The position numbers and the translations under genes were made by a program. Positions 25,818 to 32,907 of a DNA stretch of 64,000 nucleotides are shown here, in pieces. Under the pieces are notes generated by a model, which was not told the origin of the DNA, ran no database searches, and saw only the letters and a list, made by a program, of their open reading frames with translations. Position 1 is the stretch's first letter; every line of letters starts with the position of its first letter. The stretch spans positions 124,001-188,000 of the forward strand of contig NZ_FNRA01000011.1 of assembly GCF_900107535.1 (NCBI RefSeq), in the 5' to 3' direction. The stretch is from Pedobacter hartonius (GTDB lineage Bacteria; Bacteroidota; Bacteroidia; Sphingobacteriales; Sphingobacteriaceae).

Positions 25818-26663
25818 TTAATAATCCCCTAAAGTTTCTTTGTTCTGGGCTAATGCAGAAGCCAGTTGCTCGTCATTAGGCGCAGTACCGTGCCATTTGT
25901 GAGAACCAACCATATAATCTACACCATAACCCATTTGAGTACTCATCAGGTTCAGGATCGGTCTGCCTTTGCCTGTAAGAGATTTGGCATATTCAAGCGA
26001 TTTAACGATCTCTTCCATGTTGTTACCACTTGAGGTGATCACATGCCATCCAAAAGCTTCAAATTTTGCCTCAAGGCTTTCAAGGGATAATACTTTTTCA
26101 GTAGGGCCGTCAATCTGCTGACCATTATAATCTATTGTAGAGATCAGGTTGTCAACTTTATTATGAGGAGCGAACATGATTGCTTCCCAGTTTTGTCCTT
26201 CCTGTAATTCTCCGTCTCCATGTAAGCTGAATACAAGGGAGTGGTCTTTGTTTAGTTTTTTTGTCAGGGCTGCGCCGATGGCAACAGACATCCCCTGGCC
26301 TAAAGATCCGGATGCAATCCTGATACCCGGTAATCCTTCATGTGTTGTCGGGTGTCCCTGAACACGTGAATTTAACTTTCTGAAGGTAGCAAGTTCACTT
26401 ACGTCGAAATAACCTGATCTTGCAAGCACGCTGTAAAATACAGGTGAAATATGACCATTAGAAAGGAAGAACAGATCTTCTCCTACACCATCCATTTTAA
26501 AATCCGTAGAATGGTTCATGGTTTCAAAATAAAGGGCTGTGAAAAACTCTGCGCAACCCAATGACCCACCTGGGTGTCCTGACTGACAGCCGTGTACCAT
26601 TCTAACAATATCTCTTCGTACCTGAGAAACAATGTCCTCTAATTCATTGATTGTATGTTTCAT
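25818..26663 (-). CDS. transketolase, N-terminal half
   Basis: 281 aa, the thiamine-diphosphate-binding domain. Visible signatures are MVHGCQSGHPGGSLGCAEF, the LSNGHISPVFYSVLA block and the GDGE...N cofactor motif (HGDGELQEGQNWEA). Transketolase split into two genes is common in Bacteroidota and archaea. Here the halves are separated by 201 bp holding small hairpins. The gene has a predicted promoter about 35 bp upstream. Pairing with the C-half is expected from family knowledge. Confidence 0.95.
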   Translation of the reverse strand: MKHTINELEDIVSQVRRDIVRMVHGCQSGHPGGSLGCAEFFTALYFETMNHSTDFKMDGVGEDLFFLSNGHISPVFYSVLARSGYFDVSELATFRKLNSRVQGHPTTHEGLPGIRIASGSLGQGMSVAIGAALTKKLNKDHSLVFSLHGDGELQEGQNWEAIMFAPHNKVDNLISTIDYNGQQIDGPTEKVLSLESLEAKFEAFGWHVITSSGNNMEEIVKSLEYAKSLTGKGRPILNLMSTQMGYGVDYMVGSHKWHGTAPNDEQLASALAQNKETLGDY

Positions 26664-26695
26664 TTAAATTTGGATTGTTGTAATAATAATGATGG

Positions 26696-26703
26696 CAAAT
26701 ATA
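26696..26703 (-). promoter_or_regulatory. -7 box (TATATTTG on the minus strand) of the split transketolase operon
   Basis: Exact TAnnTTTG match read on the minus strand, 32 nt before the start of the N-half gene. The -33 element is not clear. Confidence 0.5.
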
Positions 26704-26767
26704 GTTTATTCTGCCATTTCTTGTTAAGGGTCGGCCTTATATGGGCCTTTAATAAATAATTAGGCTG

Positions 26768-27232
26768 TCATTTTTCTAAAAGTTCGAGAACCTGGACAGC
26801 AGAATTTTTTGTGTCTACCTTTTTAATGATATGACTGATCACCCCTTCTTCATTAATGAGAAAAGTGGTGCGGTTTGTACCCATATATTTCTTTCCATAC
26901 ATGTTTTTCTCGCCCCAAACGCCGTAAGCAGTAACAATTGCCTTGTTTGTATCTGCCAGAAGCGTAAAAGGCAGGCTATGTTTGGCAGCGAACTTCTGGT
27001 GCGACTTTTCATCGTCAACACTTACGCCCAATACCACAATACCTTTGGCTTTCAATCCTGCATAGTTGTCCCTGAAATCGCAGGCTTCGGCAGTACAGCC
27101 CGGGGTGTCATCTTTCGGATAAAAATACAGGACAACTTTTTGCCCTTTAAACTGGCTGAGGGTAATCGTATTACCGTCCTGGTCTGTCTCTGTAAATTCA
27201 GGGGCCTGCTGACCTTCTTTTAATTCGCTCAT
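26768..27232 (-). CDS. bcp: thioredoxin-dependent thiol peroxidase (Bcp-type peroxiredoxin)
   Basis: 154 aa, reduces hydrogen and organic peroxides using thioredoxin. The peroxidatic cysteine lies in YPKDDTPGCTAEACDF with a second cysteine five residues later, the atypical two-Cys Bcp arrangement. No signal peptide, so cytoplasmic. The gene starts 4 bp after the stop of the M23 peptidase gene and is probably the last of a run FAH-M23-bcp. Confidence 0.96.
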   Translation of the reverse strand: MSELKEGQQAPEFTETDQDGNTITLSQFKGQKVVLYFYPKDDTPGCTAEACDFRDNYAGLKAKGIVVLGVSVDDEKSHQKFAAKHSLPFTLLADTNKAIVTAYGVWGEKNMYGKKYMGTNRTTFLINEEGVISHIIKKVDTKNSAVQVLELLEK

Positions 27233-27236
27233 CTCT

Positions 27237-28952
27237 TTATTTATAAAAATTAATAGAATACGTTTTAATATTGCCTTTCATGTCTTCCACTTCCAGCCTG
27301 AGCTGGTGTTTTCCGGGGCCGGTGCGGCTGTCAAAAGAATGCCACAGGGTTGCTGTTTTCGTGTCAAATTCCATCAATGCCCAGTTACCGTCGATATACC
27401 CGTTGAAACTTTTGATCCCTGAGAGGTTATCACGGATCCTGAAGTTCATCTTTGGAATGCCCGACATGTTTTTGCCGTCTGAAATATTCAGGGGAACTAC
27501 CGTTGGTGCAACTGTATCTACAGCGATATAGAAACTTCCGAAGTTTCTTGGGCTGGCTTTAACATAACCATTTTCAAAAATTCCGCCCTGTGATGAACCA
27601 CCGGTACTTACGATCACAGCTTTATCCTTCAGGTTACCCAGGCTGGCATCGGCCTTGATCCAGAGGTTAAAGCCCACATGCAGGGGTGTCAGGTTATTGT
27701 GGACCTGCTGAATTTCTGAATAGGCTCCCCTTGCAGGTCTTGGCCTGCTTTTGTAGACCAGGTTGAAATCATTGTACAGGGTGCCTTTGGGCAGCACAAC
27801 CTTCATGCTTTCGGTAGAAAATTCGTTGTCTTTGTTATAGAAGAACGGAATCCCGTCGGGTTCGTCAGGGGTAACGATCGTTTTACCGTCTGCCCTGACT
27901 GCGAAAGCAAGGATACTCTTGTTCCCCTTTGAATCGGTAACAGTATATTTCAGCTCATGCGGCTGCTGATCGGCGAAGTCCAGCCTGCCATTGTTCACTA
28001 CATTATAATAGATCTTTACGGGGTTTCCCGGGTCCACAAAACTTTTCTGTATACTTCTTCTGCTGGTAAGGAAGGCAGGATAATCGATGTGTGAGTTCAG
28101 CCCCTTGCTGTCTTCAAATGCAAAACGTTCCAGAGCAGAGACGAAAACAGTTTTTCCGTCCACTTCAAGTTCAATGGAATATACTCCGTTGATCCCTGAA
28201 TTACCGTTGTGCCTGTCCGTGGCTGTGATACCAAATCCGACTTCGCCGCTGATATTGATTGTCCCTGCAGCGATATGATACCTGCCGGCGGCTCCTGTAA
28301 CCTGGAAATACTGTTTCGGTGTATATTCACTGAAAGGTTTTTTATTGAGCTTGTACAGGTACAACGAATAAATCACCGGGGGAATATCGTCAGGGATCTG
28401 TATGCCGAACAGCTGCGGGTTGATCGTATTTTCTGTTTTTGAATCCCTGATCTCGAAATGCAGGTGCGGGCCGCCGGAACTGCCCCTGTTACCAGAGTAG
28501 GCAATCAAGTCACCTTTGTGTACCGGGAACTGATCAGCTGCGGGATATTCATCCAATTCAAAAGTCTTCTTTTGATAAGACAGGTTTTTCACCGCTTCTG
28601 CTACTTTTGGTGCGAAACGCGATAAGTGACCGTAGACGGAAGTATACCCATTAGGATGTGTAAGGTATAAGGCCTGTCCGAAACCACTGTTCTGTACCCT
28701 GATCCTGGATACATATCCGTCGGCAATCGCATATACCGGGTAACCTTCACGCTGATTGGTGCGGTAATCCATACCCGAATGGAAGTGGTTGCCTCTCAGC
28801 TCACCGAATGACCCTGCCAGCGCAGGTGGCACAATATCCAGCGGAGGCCGAAAATCTACCAGCGGATAGGTATTGCTGCTAAAGACCTGTTGTGCATGTA
28901 TGAAGGGAGAGCATACGCTAAGAAGAAAAAGGAGTAAACCTGCTTTGATCAT
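27237..28952 (-). CDS. M23-family metallopeptidase, secreted
   Basis: 571 aa from the ATG at 28950-28952, which gives an immediate signal peptide (MIKAGLLLFLLSVCSPFIHAQ); an upstream in-frame ATG would overlap the preceding gene. The LytM zinc domain is near the N-terminus: HFHSGMDYRT supplies the first His and Asp, and HLHFEIRD the H-x-H. Between them lies a segment of about 45 residues that widens the domain. The remaining 350 or so residues are beta-rich and resemble no domain I can name. Likely a cell-wall endopeptidase or a scaffold that binds peptidoglycan. Confidence 0.92.
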   Translation of the reverse strand: MIKAGLLLFLLSVCSPFIHAQQVFSSNTYPLVDFRPPLDIVPPALAGSFGELRGNHFHSGMDYRTNQREGYPVYAIADGYVSRIRVQNSGFGQALYLTHPNGYTSVYGHLSRFAPKVAEAVKNLSYQKKTFELDEYPAADQFPVHKGDLIAYSGNRGSSGGPHLHFEIRDSKTENTINPQLFGIQIPDDIPPVIYSLYLYKLNKKPFSEYTPKQYFQVTGAAGRYHIAAGTINISGEVGFGITATDRHNGNSGINGVYSIELEVDGKTVFVSALERFAFEDSKGLNSHIDYPAFLTSRRSIQKSFVDPGNPVKIYYNVVNNGRLDFADQQPHELKYTVTDSKGNKSILAFAVRADGKTIVTPDEPDGIPFFYNKDNEFSTESMKVVLPKGTLYNDFNLVYKSRPRPARGAYSEIQQVHNNLTPLHVGFNLWIKADASLGNLKDKAVIVSTGGSSQGGIFENGYVKASPRNFGSFYIAVDTVAPTVVPLNISDGKNMSGIPKMNFRIRDNLSGIKSFNGYIDGNWALMEFDTKTATLWHSFDSRTGPGKHQLRLEVEDMKGNIKTYSINFYK

Positions 28953-28957
28953 TAAAC

Positions 28958-29569
28958 TTATTTTATATCGAAATTCAGAAATTGCTCTTCGCCTATCCAC
29001 GCTTCCAGTTTATCTCCCTGCTGCACCTGGCCAACACCTTCCGGTGTTCCGGTAAAGATGAGATCTCCCTTTTTCAGGGTGATATATTGTGAAACAAAGG
29101 AGATGATCTTCTCAAACGAGAAAAGGATATTACTGGTGTTTCCGTTTTGCCTGGTTTCACCATTTATTTTGAGTTCGAACTGAAGGTTGTTCAGGTCTTC
29201 AATTTTATCTTTAGGAATGAAATGACTGATGGCAGCTGAATTATCAAACGCTTTAGCTAATTCCCATGGCAATCCTTTTTCCTTATGAATGTTTTGAATA
29301 TCACGGGCGGTGAAGTCGATACCAAGTCCAACTTCATCGAAATAGCCGGAAGCGAATTTCTCAGCGATGTGTTTTCCTTCTTTACAGATTTTAAGTACTA
29401 CTTCCAGTTCATAATGGATGTCAGAGGAGAAGTCCGGAAGATAGAAAGGTTTGTTATCCTTCAGTACAGCGGTATCCGGTTTCATAAATATTACGGGACT
29501 TGTAGGGAGGGGATTGTTTAGTTCTTTTGCGTGTGCAGCATAGTTACGGCCAATGGCAATTACTTTCAT
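28958..29569 (-). CDS. fumarylacetoacetate hydrolase (FAH) family protein
   Basis: About 203 aa from the ATG at 29567-29569 (MKVIAIGRNYAAHAKEL), the usual N-terminus of these short FAH proteins; a start at 29602 would add 11 residues. Metal-binding acidic residues are in the block IHYELEVVLKI, with GLGIDFTARDIQ and GDLIFTGTPEGVG later. Members act as acylpyruvate hydrolases or oxaloacetate decarboxylases, so the exact substrate is open. The M23 gene starts 5 bp after its stop. Confidence 0.9.
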   Translation of the reverse strand: MKVIAIGRNYAAHAKELNNPLPTSPVIFMKPDTAVLKDNKPFYLPDFSSDIHYELEVVLKICKEGKHIAEKFASGYFDEVGLGIDFTARDIQNIHKEKGLPWELAKAFDNSAAISHFIPKDKIEDLNNLQFELKINGETRQNGNTSNILFSFEKIISFVSQYITLKKGDLIFTGTPEGVGQVQQGDKLEAWIGEEQFLNFDIK

Positions 29570-29664
29570 ATCTTTGGTCAAATAAGGTTCATTTACAATC
29601 ATACGGGTAGCATGATGCGTAAAAGTAACTTTATATCCACTAAAAAGGAAGGAATGAAGGAAAA

Positions 29665-30183
29665 TTATAAAACGGAAATACGTTTCACGATGGTTTCAGA
29701 ACCGGCTACGAAACGAAGGAAGTAGATGCCGCTGTTCAGCCTGTTTGGAATGGTGAAGGTTTTGGTTTGCTCACCGGCAGATAAACGTTCATTGGATAGT
29801 GTCACCACTTCATTGCCCAACAGGTCCATGATCTTAATAGAGATGTTGGACTCACGTTCCAAACGCAGGATAAAATTGATCTGGTCATCAACCGGATTGG
29901 GGTACACCCTCAATACAGACAGAATTTTATCTGCTTTGGCTGCTCCTGATTTACTATGGGATACCAGGCTGTTGTAAGGAGTGAATGAAGATCCGGGAGT
30001 ATAATTCGGCTTGTAGGATGGAACGTCACCTTTGATCTGGGGAGTTTTGATGATCCTTTTATATTTCGCATAATTGGAGATACTATCAGATCGCTGGGCA
30101 AAAACAGAGGCACTGCATAATACACTGATGCAGATTATGCAAATTAAGCGAATGAGTGAGACCGTTTTTGTTTTTGTATTCAT
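29665..30183 (-). CDS. small secreted protein with T9SS type A sorting domain
   Basis: 172 aa. An N-terminal signal peptide (VSLIRLICIICISVLCSASVFAQ) is followed by about 60 residues of low complexity. The last 85 or so residues form the type A T9SS C-terminal sorting domain: LRVYPNPVDDQINF, SIKIMDLLGNEV, LSAGEQTKTFTIPNRLNSGIYFLRFVAG, and the final SETIVKRISVL. Type IX machinery should export it across the outer membrane and remove the domain, leaving only a short peptide of unknown use. The predicted -7 box lies 10 nt before the ATG. Confidence 0.92.
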   Translation of the reverse strand: MNTKTKTVSLIRLICIICISVLCSASVFAQRSDSISNYAKYKRIIKTPQIKGDVPSYKPNYTPGSSFTPYNSLVSHSKSGAAKADKILSVLRVYPNPVDDQINFILRLERESNISIKIMDLLGNEVVTLSNERLSAGEQTKTFTIPNRLNSGIYFLRFVAGSETIVKRISVL

Positions 30184-30193
30184 CTATCTTCAG

Positions 30194-30201
30194 CAAAAGT
30201 A
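30194..30201 (-). promoter_or_regulatory. -7 box (TACTTTTG on the minus strand) of the T9SS cargo gene
   Basis: Exact TAnnTTTG match on the minus strand, 10 nt from the start codon; no clear -33 element. Confidence 0.45.
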
Positions 30202-30259
30202 GAAATAATTCCACAGAAAAATTAAAGATTTTGTGGAGAGGACAATATTTAACACAATT

Positions 30260-30277
30260 TAACAGTTGAGTCTGTTA
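30260..30277. repeat. inverted repeat TAACAG-N6-CTGTTA upstream of kup
   Basis: A perfect 6-6-6 dyad in the intergenic region between the divergent T9SS cargo gene and kup. It is a candidate operator; no regulator gene is nearby. Confidence 0.35.
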
Positions 30278-30349
30278 ATATCACGATGAATACACATAAT
30301 TCTAGTATAAATTTCATCTTTACAATCTTTTTAATTAACACATTGCAAC

Positions 30350-32302
30350 GTGTCTGAAACAAAAAAATTGAACAAGCTGTCGGCGGCAGGTCTGCTGATC
30401 AGTTTGGGAATCGTTTACGGTGATATCGGTACTTCACCTTTGTATACGCTTAGAGCCATTTTCAACACGGTGAGTGATGGCGGACAGCAAATTACCCCAA
30501 TGACTGTCCTGGGTGCGCTTTCCTGCATCATCTGGACACTGACTTTACAGACCACCATCAAATACGTAGCCATTACCCTGCGGGCCGATAACAAAGGTGA
30601 GGGTGGCATATTTTCATTGTATTCGCTCGTGCGTAAGAAAGCAAAATGGCTGGTGATTCCTGCAGTACTTGGCGGCTGCGCATTACTGGCTGATGGAATC
30701 ATTACACCCAGTATAACAGTTACAACCGCGATAGAAGGGCTTCAATTTAAATTTCCTCATTTATTTGTGGTACCAATCGTACTTGGTATCATCACCCTCT
30801 TATTCATTATCCAGCAATTTGGTACCAGTCTCGTGGGCAAGTTATTCGGCCCGATTATGTTTCTTTGGTTTGCCGCACTGGGGGCCTTGGGGATGATCTA
30901 TGTAGCACAGGACTTGAGTATACTGAAGGCGCTGAATCCATATTTTGCGGTACACCTGATCGCCACCAATCCTATGGCGCTGGTTATTCTTGGGGGGGTA
31001 TTCCTGTGTACCACGGGAGCCGAGGCGCTGTACTCAGACCTGGGCCATTGCGGAAGGAACAACATCAGGGTAAGCTGGGTTTTTGTAAAGGCTGCACTCA
31101 TTGTGAATTACCTTGGTCAGGGGGTATGGCTTTTGCAGCACCCGCATTATAATAACGATCTGAACCCATTCTATCAGATCGTCCCGGAACCCTATCTGCT
31201 GTTTATGGTTGCACTGGCAACAGTGGCGGCGATTATTGCCAGTCAGGCAATGATCACAGGGTCATTCACGCTGATCTCGGAGGCCGTCAGGCTAAATTTA
31301 TGGCCCAAAGTGAGAATTAATTACCCCAGTAACGAAAAGGGGCAGATCTATGTGCCTTCTATCAACTGGCTGCTTTGTGCGGGCTGTATTTCCATCGTGT
31401 TGATCTTTAAAAAATCTATTTATATGGAAGGGGCTTACGGACTAGCGATCAATATGACATTTCTGGCGACGACAATACTGGTAGCGATGTTTATGAGAAT
31501 AAAGAAAGTACCGCTCTATGCGATCGTTATTTTTGTGATGGTGTATGGTACGCTGGAACTTGCCTTCCTTGCGGGAAATATGACGAAATTCCTGCACGGA
31601 GGTTTTGTAACACTACTTATCGGCGCCGCCTTGTTTACGGTAATGTGGGGTTGGTTCGTGGCCCGAAGGATCAAAAACAGGTTTGTGAAGTTTGTGGAGG
31701 TGGGGGATTATTTTGATATCATCAGTGAGCTTAGTGAGGATGGCACGGTTCCTAAGTATTCCTCCCAGCTGGTTTATCTGACGAGTGCAAATTTCAAGCA
31801 TGAAGTGGAATCCAAGATTATGTACTCCATCCTTCAGAAAGAACCTAAAAGGGCTGATATTTACTGGCTCGTGCATGTGGATGTGGTAGATGAGCCTTTT
31901 ACACAGGATTATAAGGTGGAGTTCCTGATCCCGGGAAAGCTGATCCGTATTGATTTTAAACTGGGCTTCAGGGTAGAGCAACGCGTCAACCTGCTGTACC
32001 GGAAAGTCATTGAGCAACTGGTAAAGAATGGTGAAGTGGATATTACCAGCCAGTATCCGTCATTAAAGAAACATAAGATCGCAGGGGATTTCAGGTTCAT
32101 CCTGCTGGAAAAACATTTGTCTAAATTTTCTAAACTCAGTGTTTATGAACGTACGATTATGCGATGGTATCAGATACTGAAGAAACTGAGCATGTCTGAG
32201 GAGAAAAGTTTCGGACTCGATTCCAGTTATGTTGACATTGAAAAGGTACCGCTGAACTTTGTATCTACCGATGATATTGAGCTGAACCGGCTTTCAGTAT
32301 AA
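30350..32302 (+). CDS. kup: potassium uptake protein of the Kup family
   Basis: 650 aa. About 12 membrane spans occupy residues 10-440, beginning with the Kup signature GIVYGDIGTSPLYTLRAIF and followed by RADNKGEGGIFSLYSLV. A C-terminal cytoplasmic domain follows (about 450-650). It imports K+ with protons. The start is GTG at 30350; no better ATG exists and the N-terminus matches the family. A small dyad lies 73 bp upstream. Confidence 0.96.
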   Translation: MSETKKLNKLSAAGLLISLGIVYGDIGTSPLYTLRAIFNTVSDGGQQITPMTVLGALSCIIWTLTLQTTIKYVAITLRADNKGEGGIFSLYSLVRKKAKWLVIPAVLGGCALLADGIITPSITVTTAIEGLQFKFPHLFVVPIVLGIITLLFIIQQFGTSLVGKLFGPIMFLWFAALGALGMIYVAQDLSILKALNPYFAVHLIATNPMALVILGGVFLCTTGAEALYSDLGHCGRNNIRVSWVFVKAALIVNYLGQGVWLLQHPHYNNDLNPFYQIVPEPYLLFMVALATVAAIIASQAMITGSFTLISEAVRLNLWPKVRINYPSNEKGQIYVPSINWLLCAGCISIVLIFKKSIYMEGAYGLAINMTFLATTILVAMFMRIKKVPLYAIVIFVMVYGTLELAFLAGNMTKFLHGGFVTLLIGAALFTVMWGWFVARRIKNRFVKFVEVGDYFDIISELSEDGTVPKYSSQLVYLTSANFKHEVESKIMYSILQKEPKRADIYWLVHVDVVDEPFTQDYKVEFLIPGKLIRIDFKLGFRVEQRVNLLYRKVIEQLVKNGEVDITSQYPSLKKHKIAGDFRFILLEKHLSKFSKLSVYERTIMRWYQILKKLSMSEEKSFGLDSSYVDIEKVPLNFVSTDDIELNRLSV

Positions 32303-32403
32303 TCTGATGATGAAAGCGTTATTTTATCCTGAATTAATCTGTTTCCCTGGCTTAATTGGTATGATTTTTTAGTTTCTCCAATGAGTTTAAGGGGATTATC
32401 TTA

Positions 32404-32497
32404 ATTCATAAAAACAGGTATGTTATATTCCGGCTGCATTAATTCGCTGCGCGAAAGAACGACAAGGCCGTCATATAACATACCTGTTTTTATGAAT
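32404..32497. repeat. large hairpin E1 with perfect 25-bp stem
   Basis: Arms 32404-32428 and 32473-32497 are perfect reverse complements, with an A-tract (AAAAA) in the left arm and TTTTT in the right. The 44-nt loop contains its own hairpin, TTCGC-TGC-GCGAA, and a closing CGGC/GCCG pair. It may act as a bidirectional terminator for kup and the permease. It shares architecture, but not clear sequence, with the elements at 32751 and 52044. Confidence 0.85.
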
Positions 32498-32738
32498 AAG
32501 GTGATTGAGGGGAGATGTAAGGGCGGCTGCATATGCAAATCAATGGATCACCTGAAAGAACGGATGGACCTATGGAGCATGGTGCAGATACCAGCGTTCA
32601 TGCGGGCGTCCGGCGTTGATCAGAGGAACTGGAATAATACTCAGGAATGTAATTGTGTTCAGGAGCTGTGATAAAACACCAGGAATTTTAGAAGGGCTGT
32701 GGCAGTTAACTGCGTGGAATCCGGCTGGCTCCATGCTA

Positions 32739-32846
32739 CAGACGATCTTTAAAAAAATGAACATCAGTTTCGATGCCTTCGGCTGCGCTTCAGCAGCAGT
32801 CAGCATTGAAACTGATGTTCATTTTTTCAGCGAAGCCAGACGATCT
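32739..32846. repeat. 10-bp direct repeats CAGACGATCT flanking hairpin E2
   Basis: CAGACGATCT occurs at 32739-32748 and again at 32837-32846, on either side of the E2 hairpin. It could be a target-site duplication of a small mobile palindrome. However, AGATCGTC, which is the reverse complement of most of this repeat, is also found next to the related element at 52006-52013, so one copy may belong to the element itself. Confidence 0.5.
32751..32827. repeat. large hairpin E2 (same family as E3)
   Basis: The left arm reads A-tract-ATGA, ACATCA, GTTTCGATGC (32751-32776). The right arm reads GCATTGAAAC, TGATGT, TCAT-T-tract (32803-32827). They pair over about 25 bp with one G-T pair. The 26-nt loop (32777-32802) contains GCTG-CGCTT-CAGC. 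It is followed by TCAGCGAAGCCA (32827-32838), whose complement TGGCTTCGC also flanks E3. Confidence 0.88.
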
Positions 32847-32907
32847 CAACTAACCAGGCAAACCTCTGCTGCCAGGGATTTACTAAACTGCGGCAGCTAT
32901 GTCTCCG

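Larger units (their letters stand above)
32303..32907. other. 605-bp gene-free region with two large hairpins
   Basis: Lies between the convergent kup and CAT-type permease genes. It holds a perfect 25-bp inverted repeat (32404-32497), a second element with a stem of about 25 bp (32751-32827) flanked by 10-bp direct repeats, and a 12-bp palindrome GCAGTTAACTGC (32702-32713). Short open frames on both strands (32420-32671 plus, 32570-32806 minus) run across the hairpins and look like chance. Confidence 0.7.

Noticed and set aside
26701..26767. Hairpin with GGCC repeats between bcp and the transketolase N-half gene
   Set aside because: Only short, imperfect pairings without a T-tract; too weak to call a terminator.
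32420..32806. Open frames on both strands (84 and 79 codons) between kup and the permease
   Set aside because: They run through the hairpin arms, have no recognisable domain or promoter, and overlap each other on opposite strands; the hairpins explain the sequence better.
32739..32846. Integron attC site
   Set aside because: The arms do not fit the attC core pattern, and no integrase or cassette genes are present.
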